Assembly: GCA_963556045.3 (NCBI GenBank)
Contig: CAUVYA020000002.1
Span: 1,984,001-2,048,000, forward strand
Direction: 5' to 3'
DNA length: 64,000 nt
DNA from: UBA4781 sp963556045
GTDB lineage: Bacteria > Chloroflexota > Anaerolineae > Anaerolineales > Anaerolineaceae
Of the stretch, positions 17,828 to 27,413 are shown piece by piece; within the stretch, counting starts at the first letter, position 1, and each line of letters starts with the position of its first letter. Below the pieces are notes generated by a model, which saw only the letters and a list, made by a program, of their open reading frames with translations, did not search any database and was not told the origin of the DNA. The position numbers and the translations under genes are program-made.

Positions 17828-19729
17828 CTAATTAATATTAAAATACTCATGCGCGAAGAAAACGTTTGCATTAAATTCTGAATAGTCGTAATCGTCCCAT
17901 TGACCACATATTAATAACGGTTCGTCGTTGTATACCATCTTCTCATCTTGAAAAATGACAATAACTGCCTGTCCATCCCGAATATCAATGGAACTGGTAA
18001 TAAATGAGGGGGCTGAAACATTTTCGAAGGCTTGCACAGTGTAAATTTGAAAATTATGGAGATATTTTTTGAATTGACTTTCGTGAAAATATGGTAACCA
18101 ATCAAGATAGATAACAGATTCTTCAAGGAGCCCAATATATGAGCCTTCACTGAGCTTAACTACCAGAGATTGGTCTTCGGGTTGACAAGAATCGGTAAAT
18201 GCTACAGCATGATCGGGAATCATTTTCCAGTAGAGTATTGGCGCTGCCATAATCATCAGCAGTAAGCAAATCGTAAAAATAACAGGGCTTTTTACTGGTC
18301 TGACTTGTTCCTCTTCTTGTGCTTTTTTTGGATGATGAATAAAACTTACTTGATCGAAAAGTGCCTTGAGACCAATTGCCGGGAAAATATTTATGAATGG
18401 AATAACGGCTGCGTAGACACGCATTTTGTTAAAGTCAACGAAGGGAAAAAAGGGTACAAACAAAAGTAATCCGATTAAACCATATAGAAAGTACTTATAT
18501 TTTTCATATTGCTTCTTTTTCTTGAGAATGTATATAGAATAAAACGATAGGCTAAAAAGAGAAATCTGAGAGATGGTATACAGTAATGGGTTTTCTCCAC
18601 CGAAATATGAAAAGAAGCCATCTCTACCTGGAAAATTAAATATTTGAGGAAATTGAGAGAACAAGCCAGATATAAAATTCTTTGGGTTAGATTTAATGGC
18701 TTGGAAAGAATATTCGTAAATTAATTTTGTTAATCCCGGTTCACTTACATTCTTCAATTCTGGATAATCCTTATAAATCTGGATCCAACCTTTACCTCCA
18801 CTTGCTATACCGTATAAAGTATGAGCAAAGTTGGAAAAAGGGATACTGTTATTGGGGCTAAGCTGCGAAGAGATACCGGAAAAAGAGAGAACAACAATAA
18901 GTATTGATAGAATGCTAATCCACAGTATATTCTTTTTTTTATTTTTGTCTTTTTCTTGTAAATATATTCCTAACATCAACATTGGATATATTCCAAGGGG
19001 TCCTGCCCTGGTGATTAATCCCAGAACTAAAGTTACGCTTGCTAAAAATAAGTGAACGAATCGTTTTTGAGATGAATAAGACAGATAAAAATAAAGACTT
19101 AAACAGCCAAGTGTTAAGCCAAGACATTCACTCATTACTTTTCCAATGGAAAGGCGGGCAAAGGTGAAGAGCAACACAAAGAAAATACTTGCTGCTACAG
19201 AACCAAATTGTTTCCATACTGCACTGGTTGCTAAGTATGCTGAGATTGCCATCAGGAATGTTAATGCTCCCAGTGTTATCTGTAGATTACTTTGTGTGAG
19301 AGACATTAATACGCCTAGAAAAGCCGGAAAAAAAATACGACGGGCACCAAAATATGAAAACTGTAAACCGTTTTGAAAACGAAGTCCGTCAAAGTAATAA
19401 GAGGCTGCATCTGTATCCGGTATGAGCCCGTTTATTACTTGCCGTTCCGACTGCCCACTTGCCCAAAGACCGGCTAATGCCATTGCGAACATGATGACGA
19501 TAAAAATGAACAGCCCACTTCTGTTGTACCAGTTTTCTTTTGAAAGCATCAATATCAATACTATGAAGATAACCAGTACAGGGATTGAAAAACCAGATCT
19601 TGCCTGAATGATTGCAGTACGAAATATGTATGGATAACGTGTATTCAGAATGAGTATAAATAACAAAATTCCAGTAATAAAGGTGGGAATTTTGTATTTG
19701 GAATAAGCAGCTTTTTTATTTGACAGCAT
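17828..19729 (-). CDS. Multi-pass GT-C-like membrane protein (1)
   Basis: 633 residues with about 12 hydrophobic segments and a soluble C-terminal domain of roughly 110 residues. After the first TM segments an extracytoplasmic loop reads 'NGLIPDTDAASYYFDGLRFQNG', an acidic motif at the place where GT-C (ArnT/PMT-type) glycosyltransferases keep their catalytic Asp. 'RAGPLGIYPMLMLG' later resembles the family's membrane core. It is expected to transfer a sugar from a polyprenyl-phosphate donor; acceptor unknown. More AT-rich than the housekeeping genes. It follows the second GT-C-like gene by 30 bases on the same strand, so the pair is likely an operon. Confidence 0.65.
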   Translation of the reverse strand: MLSNKKAAYSKYKIPTFITGILLFILILNTRYPYIFRTAIIQARSGFSIPVLVIFIVLILMLSKENWYNRSGLFIFIVIMFAMALAGLWASGQSERQVINGLIPDTDAASYYFDGLRFQNGLQFSYFGARRIFFPAFLGVLMSLTQSNLQITLGALTFLMAISAYLATSAVWKQFGSVAASIFFVLLFTFARLSIGKVMSECLGLTLGCLSLYFYLSYSSQKRFVHLFLASVTLVLGLITRAGPLGIYPMLMLGIYLQEKDKNKKKNILWISILSILIVVLSFSGISSQLSPNNSIPFSNFAHTLYGIASGGKGWIQIYKDYPELKNVSEPGLTKLIYEYSFQAIKSNPKNFISGLFSQFPQIFNFPGRDGFFSYFGGENPLLYTISQISLFSLSFYSIYILKKKKQYEKYKYFLYGLIGLLLFVPFFPFVDFNKMRVYAAVIPFINIFPAIGLKALFDQVSFIHHPKKAQEEEQVRPVKSPVIFTICLLLMIMAAPILYWKMIPDHAVAFTDSCQPEDQSLVVKLSEGSYIGLLEESVIYLDWLPYFHESQFKKYLHNFQIYTVQAFENVSAPSFITSSIDIRDGQAVIVIFQDEKMVYNDEPLLICGQWDDYDYSEFNANVFFAHEYFNIN

Positions 19730-19759
19730 GTATGATCTCGTAAAACTTTTTATGGATGT

Positions 19760-22129
19760 TTATAAGGCTATTGGGATCCATATTTGTACGATCCAGGTTT
19801 CGTCGCTTTGCGGCAGGTAGAGAAGGACACGATCAACCAGAGTGTAGTATTCAGTGATTATTTCATAACTGATGAGTGGGGAGTAGTTTTCTGAAATCAT
19901 CAGTTTATCAAAATATTGATCCCTGAACTGGTTCTCAAGCATTATTTTATAGTTGATCCCTTGTTGTTCCACCTCCTCGTACCTGGGAGCGAAGTAATTA
20001 TCATGATATGGTTGTGTTCGATAGAAATATTCACTTGATCCTGAGTCAATAATGGTCATATTTTCCTGAATCATTTTGGATACTAAAAGCGGGGAGTTGA
20101 AAATATTTTCCGATGATTCAACATATTCATTTAATGTATCCCAGCCAGACGCATAATTTTGAGGGTTGTTCGGAAGTAGTAAGGAAAAACACAGGATGAC
20201 TAGATTTAAAATGGTGAGGGGAACTGTTGCCTGGCTGAAGGTGTATATTGAATCCAGGCGTTTGAAAATAAGAATGATGAAGGGCGGCGCCATTAATTGA
20301 AATAGATAGACCATATAATTACCGCGATGCTGCCCCAGCAGTAAGATGATCGCCAGAGAGCTGATGATAAAGAATATGCTGAAGAATCCCGGGTCTTTAA
20401 TGGTGAGCAGGGGCTTGTCAGCCTGCTTCAGCAAAAAAAGTTCCTTGAATTTTTGTTTGTGCTGACTTGCTGTATTGTTGTTCTTGCTGTGAATACTGTG
20501 AATGATATAAATGAGTCCAATTGGCCACAAGACTCCAATGAATCTGAATAATTGCCTGAATAAGTATGCGATACTGCCTGATGTATCAGCGATAGATGAC
20601 ATATTGAAAATGGTATGAAGAAAATAGCATTCAAAAATGGAATTTACGAATAACGCGGAGAGGAAGAGGGACAGGAAAGTTAATCCGGCGTACCAGAACC
20701 CCTTTTTCTTTGATACAAACAAGACCAGGTATGCCGCAACTATACCCATACCCAGTAGAAAATATGGCTTGGTATAAAACGCCAGAATAGATAAAATTCC
20801 GCTGACAATAAGACTTTTCGCATCAAAATGGGAGAACCAGGGGATCAAAATAGATGCGAGAAAGAGAAAAGTCCCCATCCCATCCACCCGTGCGATGGGT
20901 GAAACGTAGAAAAGAAGACATGCCAGCAGTAGATCCCCTCCGGCGATCGCAAAGGGAAAAGGCACCGACATTTTGCGCAGTACGATAAAGACCAGGTAGC
21001 ACGACAGAAATATGAAAACAAGAGAGACCAGACGATGCACGAAAAGAGTATTCCCGAAGAAATAGGCTAAAGGCAGAACGGTAAAATTGTAAACGAATCC
21101 TTTATTTGTGTTCAGTAATGGCTGGTTCTCCAGCGCAAATGGATTTTTCCCCTGCAGCAAATATTCTGTCATCACCAAATTGGCGCCTTCTCTGAATTCC
21201 GCCGGATTTGGATCGACCAGCAGAACTCTTCCATAATTGAGAAGCCACACGGTGAAAAAGATCACCGCTGCCCATAAGATCCATCTGGAGAGGTTTCTCC
21301 CTTTTTGAGTAGTGGAGAGTTCTTGTATCCATTGTGCCAGTTTGGCATACCATTTAAGGGTTACCTCCACAATATCATTTCCATATAATGATAAAAGCAG
21401 GAACAAGGCGCAATACAATAACAGCAAGATTGATATGAATGTGGATGATTGCGACAGAAAATGAAAGAAACCGAAATGGGCGACTTCGAGGGTAGTGACT
21501 AGAACGGTTTCTTCAGTATCTTCAGGGAAATAAAAAACATCAATCTGTTCTCCCTGATAGAAAAAGATCTTGCTGCCGGGTGTGAAATCTGAGAATTCAA
21601 ATTCGAAGCGCCCCCAGACGCGCCCCTGCCAACTTGCCCTTGCGGGCAGATCCGCGGTGGGCGAAAAAGAGATCGCATTGTCGAGATATGCAGTTCCCTC
21701 ACCCAGCGTAATATCGTTGATCGGAACAAATGAATCGCTGTTGTACACATAATCAAGGGTAAGCGGCTCTCCGCCCTCATTTTTCGATGGCACTTCCATC
21801 ACGATAGCTGGTTTTGGGGTGAATAGATAATTGTTGGGAAATCCGATCGTAAAAACCAGGATGACGCAAACGATTGCGCTCAGGCAGATGGAAACAACTC
21901 CCCATTTGTGCGCGTCTGACTTTTTTTCTGCATAAAACTTGCTCATCAAAATTGAGTAGAGAATAATTCCCAGAAGCATACCTACCGCTATGGATTTCAA
22001 TACTGCCAGTCTGCTGATGATGAAGGGGTGTTGAAAGAGATAGGTATAAGAAAGTAGGAAAATGGAGAGCCCAAAGATCAGCGAAAGGATGATGGCATTG
22101 CGTTTGGAGTTGATGGTTCTTTTCTCCAT
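19760..22129 (-). CDS. Multi-pass GT-C-like membrane protein (2)
   Basis: 789 residues. Three N-terminal TM segments are followed by a beta-rich extracytoplasmic domain (about 105-230) and then a GT-C-like core: 'VDPNPAEFREGANLVMTEYLLQGKNPF' first-loop motif with acidic residues near 310, 'SPIARVDGMGTFLFLASILIPW' and 'AFYTKPYFLLGMG'. A polar C-terminal domain closes it. The family resembles lipid-linked-sugar-dependent mannosyltransferase-like proteins. The extra N-terminal domain is unusual and may bind an acceptor. First gene of the minus-strand pair with the 633-residue protein. Substrate unknown. Confidence 0.62.
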   Translation of the reverse strand: MEKRTINSKRNAIILSLIFGLSIFLLSYTYLFQHPFIISRLAVLKSIAVGMLLGIILYSILMSKFYAEKKSDAHKWGVVSICLSAIVCVILVFTIGFPNNYLFTPKPAIVMEVPSKNEGGEPLTLDYVYNSDSFVPINDITLGEGTAYLDNAISFSPTADLPARASWQGRVWGRFEFEFSDFTPGSKIFFYQGEQIDVFYFPEDTEETVLVTTLEVAHFGFFHFLSQSSTFISILLLLYCALFLLLSLYGNDIVEVTLKWYAKLAQWIQELSTTQKGRNLSRWILWAAVIFFTVWLLNYGRVLLVDPNPAEFREGANLVMTEYLLQGKNPFALENQPLLNTNKGFVYNFTVLPLAYFFGNTLFVHRLVSLVFIFLSCYLVFIVLRKMSVPFPFAIAGGDLLLACLLFYVSPIARVDGMGTFLFLASILIPWFSHFDAKSLIVSGILSILAFYTKPYFLLGMGIVAAYLVLFVSKKKGFWYAGLTFLSLFLSALFVNSIFECYFLHTIFNMSSIADTSGSIAYLFRQLFRFIGVLWPIGLIYIIHSIHSKNNNTASQHKQKFKELFLLKQADKPLLTIKDPGFFSIFFIISSLAIILLLGQHRGNYMVYLFQLMAPPFIILIFKRLDSIYTFSQATVPLTILNLVILCFSLLLPNNPQNYASGWDTLNEYVESSENIFNSPLLVSKMIQENMTIIDSGSSEYFYRTQPYHDNYFAPRYEEVEQQGINYKIMLENQFRDQYFDKLMISENYSPLISYEIITEYYTLVDRVLLYLPQSDETWIVQIWIPIAL

Positions 22130-22359
22130 GGGAAAATCCTTTGTGTAAGTTTAATAGTCCAATTGTAACAACAAAAACTCACTTCAACATAAAAATTGAT
22201 CCGCCGGATAGGTGTTCCCATTATACCGATGAGAGAATTCCGTTTTAAAGAAACTTATGTTATAGTCGGGTCATTGCTCATGAAACCTTAAAATCAAATC
22301 ATGAAATCTTGTTAAATTTCTACAGCAGTATGCCTGTGAATTGAGAGGGATACAAAACT

Positions 22360-24399
22360 TTGATGACGAATACCGATGAAAATAAAAAGGGTGTTTCCAG
22401 AGTGAAACGGATAATTTCTCATAAGGCATTTTTCCCATTCATGCTGTTCGTTATGATGTTGATCGCATACGGGATCCTGATGCCGTGGATCGGTTTCTAC
22501 GGGGATGACTGGGCGCTTATCTGGAATGGTTATCGCATGCAAAACCAGGATTGGATCGCTTTTCGCCCAATTGTGGTGTGGATCTACAAAATCCTGTGCT
22601 CCGTGCTGAAGCCTTCTTTCTCCCAGTGGCTTCTCGTTTCCATTGTGGTTCGCTGGCTGGGTGCGTTCTCCCTCTACACATTCCTCAAAGAGATGATGCA
22701 GGATCACCTTGAGGAAATCCAATGGCTGACCATTCTGTATGCACTCTATCCGGGTTTTATCTTATATGCCCCTTTAACAAATATTGCTCCATTTTTCCAG
22801 CCCTTTTTTTTATTCATGTCATTCTACTGGATGGTTTTATGGATGAAGAAAGGACCGGAGAAGTGGTATCTGTTTGTGGCATCCCTCACTTTTGCTGCCC
22901 TTAATGTATTTACAACCGAATACTATTTCTTTTTCGAACTGCTGCGCCCTTTGATAATAGGGTTCGTTCTCAGACAGGAGGATTCTTCAGGAAAAACGAA
23001 GCAGATTTTTCGCACCTGGCTTCCCTACCTTGTATTGTTCGTACTGTCATCCATCCTGCGAATAGGAAAAATAAATTCCATTAGCCCATACCGCTCTAAT
23101 CTATCCACACTGACAAATGATCTGCCGGGATTCGTCGCAAGACTGTGGGAAAAGATCATACATGATTTTATACAGGTGGTAGTACAGCCCCTCGTTTCTT
23201 CATTCCAAATGCCCTCAGATATGGGTCCGCGCACCCTGCTGATTTTTCTGCTGGTGGTATGTACCACAGCGTTGATCGTACTCATCTATTTTTTGATGCG
23301 GAGAAAAGACCGAGACCTTCAAGCTGCGCGGCACAAAGGAAAACCGATAGTTCTGATATTGTTCGGAGTGGTGGCTTTTCTCATGGCAGGAATGCCCTTT
23401 TGGATCGCTGATTTGAGAGTGGAATATGCATACAGTGGATTGAACAGGATGGCTATTCCTCAGGCGCTTGGGTTTGCCCTTCTGGTAGTTGGTTTGCTGC
23501 TGTTCGTCAAAAGGAAGCAAGGCGTTCTCGCGATCATGTTTATAAGTCTCCTTGCCGGTTTGTTTGCTGGCAACCAGTTCAGGGCGGCAGATGTTTTCCG
23601 TTCGAAATGGGCGGATAATGAAAAATTCTTCTATAATTTTTCCTGGCGTATCCCTGATCTAAAACCCGGCACGATCATCATTTTGAATTCCAGCGGGATG
23701 GGAGATAATGCCCTGGCGGCTGCTTTGAACTGGCATTATGTGGATGAAGAACAACCTGCGAAGATCGACTATTATGTCTATCAGGATGAGGATCATCTCA
23801 ACTCGGATATCCCAGGATTTCACCAGAACCAGGACGTCTCAAATTATCACATTATTGGCAGCTTTGAAGGAACAACCGATCAAGTTCTTGTACTGCACTT
23901 CGAGCAGGATGAATGCTTGAGGGTGATTGACCCGCAAATAGATCAATTTAATCCGGATATCACCGATTTTTCGCGTGAATATTTCCGCTATTCAAACAGC
24001 GCTGTGATCCTGGCAGATACCTACATGGAATCAGGGGAGATCGATACAACGATCTACAGCGACAAACAACCCAATTGGTGTTATTACTTCGAAAAAGCAG
24101 ATCTTGCACGCCAGTTGGGAGACTGGGCTTCGTTTGCAGACATCGGGGGAAAAGCGTTTTCTGTGGGCGAGCATGCCGGTAATGCCGCTGAATTTTTTCC
24201 CTTTATCGAAGGGTATGCCCATATTGACAATTGGGAGAGAGCGATTCAGCTAACGGATGAGGTGATTCAAATTTCCGAGCAGTATGCGCGTATGACCTGT
24301 GCCTTATGGGAGCGTATAGAATCTGAAACAACGGATTCAGTTGAAAAAATGAACGCTATGGACTGGCTGAATGCGAACCTGGCTTGTGATGTCTATTGA
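22360..24399 (+). CDS. Multi-pass GT-C-like membrane protein (3)
   Basis: 679 residues, about 11 hydrophobic segments and a soluble C-terminal half-domain (about 440-679) rich in Asp/Glu/Trp. The first loop 'GFYGDDWALIWNGYRM' carries a G-D-D-W motif at the GT-C catalytic position, followed by an R-P dipeptide ('AFRPIVVWIYKIL') typical of related polymer-forming proteins. A membrane glycosyltransferase role is inferred. It is divergent from the minus-strand pair and separated from it by a 230-base intergenic region. No close Shine-Dalgarno is obvious; GAGGGA lies about 13 bases before the ATG. Confidence 0.6.
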   Translation: MMTNTDENKKGVSRVKRIISHKAFFPFMLFVMMLIAYGILMPWIGFYGDDWALIWNGYRMQNQDWIAFRPIVVWIYKILCSVLKPSFSQWLLVSIVVRWLGAFSLYTFLKEMMQDHLEEIQWLTILYALYPGFILYAPLTNIAPFFQPFFLFMSFYWMVLWMKKGPEKWYLFVASLTFAALNVFTTEYYFFFELLRPLIIGFVLRQEDSSGKTKQIFRTWLPYLVLFVLSSILRIGKINSISPYRSNLSTLTNDLPGFVARLWEKIIHDFIQVVVQPLVSSFQMPSDMGPRTLLIFLLVVCTTALIVLIYFLMRRKDRDLQAARHKGKPIVLILFGVVAFLMAGMPFWIADLRVEYAYSGLNRMAIPQALGFALLVVGLLLFVKRKQGVLAIMFISLLAGLFAGNQFRAADVFRSKWADNEKFFYNFSWRIPDLKPGTIIILNSSGMGDNALAAALNWHYVDEEQPAKIDYYVYQDEDHLNSDIPGFHQNQDVSNYHIIGSFEGTTDQVLVLHFEQDECLRVIDPQIDQFNPDITDFSREYFRYSNSAVILADTYMESGEIDTTIYSDKQPNWCYYFEKADLARQLGDWASFADIGGKAFSVGEHAGNAAEFFPFIEGYAHIDNWERAIQLTDEVIQISEQYARMTCALWERIESETTDSVEKMNAMDWLNANLACDVY

Positions 24400-24514
24400 T
24401 CCCTTCCTACAAAAAGGATGATCTTTTATCAGAACCTGAAACTGAGTGCTCGCTTGCGTCGGCAGCACGGCTTTACAAAGGTATATGGAGTTTCATAAAT
24501 ACCCGTGCACTGTT

Positions 24515-25330
24515 TTAATGTTGTGCTCTTAAGGCAATGATGGTTGCACAATCAAGATCGTCATCCCCGCTGAGAAATTCGGCTCTGATCTCCTTCTTCA
24601 CAGCAGCGAAAGCCTGTGGTTCAGATTCAAGTACGGAGATAGCAACGGTATGAAAATCTTTCTCGAAAATGGCTCGATATTGGGGAATGCGATACCGGTT
24701 GAGGTTGCTGGTGGGGTTCAGCCAGGTCTTCCAGGTGGAAGCGGAGAAAGTCAGCATCTCGAACGGGTATTTGAAATAGTGATCTCGCAGGTCAATGAAA
24801 TGCAGGTGAGTGCCGGTCGGTTTGGTTAGTTCATACAGCGCGTGCGTGATTCCCTCCACATCATTCAGATGTTCGAACACGGAAGAACTGATGATCAGGT
24901 CAGCTTTTTCAACCTCTGTTTGCTTTGCCAGCGTGCGAATATCCTGGTGATAACATACCAGCCGCGCCGGATCGAGTTGAACAGCATCATCTGTCTTTAT
25001 GAAATACTGGGGGTATTGAGCCAGTATTTCTTCGCGGATAGACTGTTCGGGGAAACCTTCTCGTTCACAAAGGATGACCTTATGAGCGCCGGCATTCAAT
25101 AATTCACACGCCGTGGTGAAATTACCTCCATACCCAAATATGAGAATGGTTTTTTCCTTGATAGTGATATCGAATTGCTGCAGATAAGCCAGATATCGCT
25201 GTGCGGCAGCTTGCGGCTCAAGCGTTTCCATTCCTGCTTTGATCAGGATCTTTCTTCTTTTCATCCATTCTGCCATGGAATCGGGCATGAGATGACGGAT
25301 GACACGGGGCAGTACATAGGCTGGGTTCAC
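24515..25330 (-). CDS. Class I SAM-dependent methyltransferase
   Basis: 271 residues. The Rossmann-fold SAM-binding motif I is 'TILIFGYGGNFTTACELLNAG' near residue 63, followed by the acidic end of strand 2 (ILCERE, near 88) and motif 'KADLIISSSVFEHLNDVEGITHALYELTKPTGTHLHFIDLRDH', typical of Methyltransf_11/23-type small-molecule enzymes. Acceptor unknown; the context (glycan genes on both sides) suggests a sugar or lipid-linked glycan. It begins 12 bases after the stop of the GT-C-like gene on the same strand, so the two are likely co-transcribed. Confidence 0.75.
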   Translation of the reverse strand: MNPAYVLPRVIRHLMPDSMAEWMKRRKILIKAGMETLEPQAAAQRYLAYLQQFDITIKEKTILIFGYGGNFTTACELLNAGAHKVILCEREGFPEQSIREEILAQYPQYFIKTDDAVQLDPARLVCYHQDIRTLAKQTEVEKADLIISSSVFEHLNDVEGITHALYELTKPTGTHLHFIDLRDHYFKYPFEMLTFSASTWKTWLNPTSNLNRYRIPQYRAIFEKDFHTVAISVLESEPQAFAAVKKEIRAEFLSGDDDLDCATIIALRAQH

Positions 25331-25342
25331 GATATTCTTCTC

Positions 25343-27337
25343 CTAGGGGCAATCAAGAAAATCCGGGATGGGCGAGGTGCGGGGTACCAGCAGTTCAACG
25401 CCTACTTCCAGATAGGTTTCCAGTGGTTCATAATAACATAACAGTGGTTCAGAAACCCACTTCACATACGCGTCATTTTCTTCACCAAAGTTGTAATCAT
25501 CCTCCTGGTAGGTGATGTTGATGGGTTCGTTGACGATCAACACGAATTTGTGTTCTTGAAGATCATGGTAGAAAGGATCAAAATATGCTGCGCTGCTGCT
25601 CATGGCTTCGTTCATCAGCAGTTTCTTTTCATATTCCCCATACAGGGGAACATCTTCGATCTGACCGAAAGTGAGCAGTTGCCTTTGATCGATGAAGAGA
25701 ATTGCTCCTGTTTCTTTCTTTTCATCTACTGTTGCCTGAATGGAAGCTAACGTTTCGTTGACCGTGCTGTCATCTGGCAAAGCTAACGGCTTTACAGAAT
25801 CGAGATGAATGAAGCATTGATAGAGAAGCAGGAAAAGAACCGCATAGGTGACTTTTTTCCCGCATTGTATTTCCTGCATGAACCAGTCAGACGCGCCACG
25901 TTCCCAGAAAATATGAATGATGAGCATCAAGGTAACCAGGAACAGATCCATATTATGCAAATTGCTTCCGCCGCCGATTTTTACGCTCACAAAGATACCG
26001 ATCACCAGAAACCCGATCAGTGAGAGAGAAAGCAGGACCTTTTCAAATTTGGTGAGTGCGGTTTCGGTTTTTCTTAAATACTGCGCCAGGATTAAGAGAA
26101 CAGGGACTGTGATCAGCAATAAAGCGGGCAGGATCCCGAGTGAGAAAGTCTCTGTTGGCAGCAGACGGTTCCACAACAGGTCCTGATTGTTTAAAATATT
26201 GAGCACTGAAGAAAAGATACTCGCTGCTGCTGTTTCATCGCTGATGATCGAAGTAGTATTAAGAGGGATAATGTTGGGCAGGATCACGCCGCCGATCAAC
26301 CCGCAGACAGCAGCAGCCAGGCTTAACGATATCCTTTTTCGTTCTGAAGCCTTGTTTTCTCGAAAATAGAATAGCAGAAAAGCCCATACCGGCGGACCGA
26401 CGATCCATGTGAATCGGGTAATGTTCGCGTAATACCCGGAAAGAATGATCAAGACTACGGAAAGGGGGAACCAGCGGGTCTTTTCAGCTGATAGAATGAG
26501 CGCAGCGCAAATGAGCAAAGGTGCATAGATAGGTCCTTCACTCAAAAAGGTATATGTCCATAATCCCAAAAGAAAAACATAAACGGGTTTAATTTTTTTA
26601 TTCTTGAATACCAACACGCCAAAAAGAAGGGGAGGGAGGAAGTACAGGATCGTGTTCCAGGCGCGCATCCCTAAAATGCTCAGGTTTTTCCATAAATAGG
26701 CAGCTCCCCACAGACTCTGCCGCCCCAGGTCGAGAAAAGCAGCGGCGTTGCTTCCTTCTGCTATCGTATAGCGGTCTTTTCGGAAAAGGAGTGAATAATC
26801 CCAGTAACGATTTCCCTCAGACCATGACAGGGTGAAAGGATAATCTACGATCAGTTTGATTCGATTCGATAACAGCAAACTGGTTGTAAGAAAGATCAGC
26901 GCCGGGAAAAACAGGTGGATGCTCTGTTTTTGGAATATCCATGATCCATGGATTGTGTATGTCATGAGTATAGCCGTAGCTGCAAGCAGGAGGATGCGTA
27001 AATATGTGCTGTGGATGATAAAACCCCAGGATGAAAACTGTAAAAAGATAGAGGGAAAAATTCCTAAGACTGCGAACAACATATACTTGATGCTCGTGTT
27101 GAGCCGGGAATCTCTTCGCGACGGTTTTTTTTGATAGAAATGCCAGAGGATCAGTGCAATGGCAGAGGCGATGATTCCCAGCATACATAGAAAAATAGCG
27201 GCAGGGTAGAAAGACATATAGATATCTCTGTCTAATCCTCCCCAGTAGATCTTTTTAAATTCAACCAGGGCAAATACAATACTTGTGAGACAAATTACTG
27301 CTGCCCAAATTTTGATACTGTTATTTTTATTTTTCAT
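25343..27337 (-). CDS. Multi-pass GT-C-like membrane protein (4)
   Basis: 664 residues with about 13 hydrophobic segments and a soluble C-terminal domain of about 120 residues. The loop after the fifth segment reads 'YPFTLSWSEGNRYWDYSLLF', placing Glu/Asp residues where other proteins in this region keep theirs; 'SEGPIYAPLLICAALIL' and 'ANITRFTWIVGPPVWAFLLF' follow. The overall layout matches the other GT-C-like proteins here although sequence similarity is low. Assignment rests on topology and context. Upstream gene of the methyltransferase; diverges from the pyruvyl transferase gene. Confidence 0.55.
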   Translation of the reverse strand: MKNKNNSIKIWAAVICLTSIVFALVEFKKIYWGGLDRDIYMSFYPAAIFLCMLGIIASAIALILWHFYQKKPSRRDSRLNTSIKYMLFAVLGIFPSIFLQFSSWGFIIHSTYLRILLLAATAILMTYTIHGSWIFQKQSIHLFFPALIFLTTSLLLSNRIKLIVDYPFTLSWSEGNRYWDYSLLFRKDRYTIAEGSNAAAFLDLGRQSLWGAAYLWKNLSILGMRAWNTILYFLPPLLFGVLVFKNKKIKPVYVFLLGLWTYTFLSEGPIYAPLLICAALILSAEKTRWFPLSVVLIILSGYYANITRFTWIVGPPVWAFLLFYFRENKASERKRISLSLAAAVCGLIGGVILPNIIPLNTTSIISDETAAASIFSSVLNILNNQDLLWNRLLPTETFSLGILPALLLITVPVLLILAQYLRKTETALTKFEKVLLSLSLIGFLVIGIFVSVKIGGGSNLHNMDLFLVTLMLIIHIFWERGASDWFMQEIQCGKKVTYAVLFLLLYQCFIHLDSVKPLALPDDSTVNETLASIQATVDEKKETGAILFIDQRQLLTFGQIEDVPLYGEYEKKLLMNEAMSSSAAYFDPFYHDLQEHKFVLIVNEPINITYQEDDYNFGEENDAYVKWVSEPLLCYYEPLETYLEVGVELLVPRTSPIPDFLDCP

Positions 27338-27413
27338 TGGTAATGATGTGAATCAACATATTTTGATACAATTATAAACTCAATAAGAGATCATCCCATT
27401 TAATGGAAAGTTA

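Noticed and set aside
22312..22722. 136-codon frame antisense to the GT-C-like gene at 22360
   Set aside because: His/Pro-rich low-complexity translation typical of an antisense shadow.
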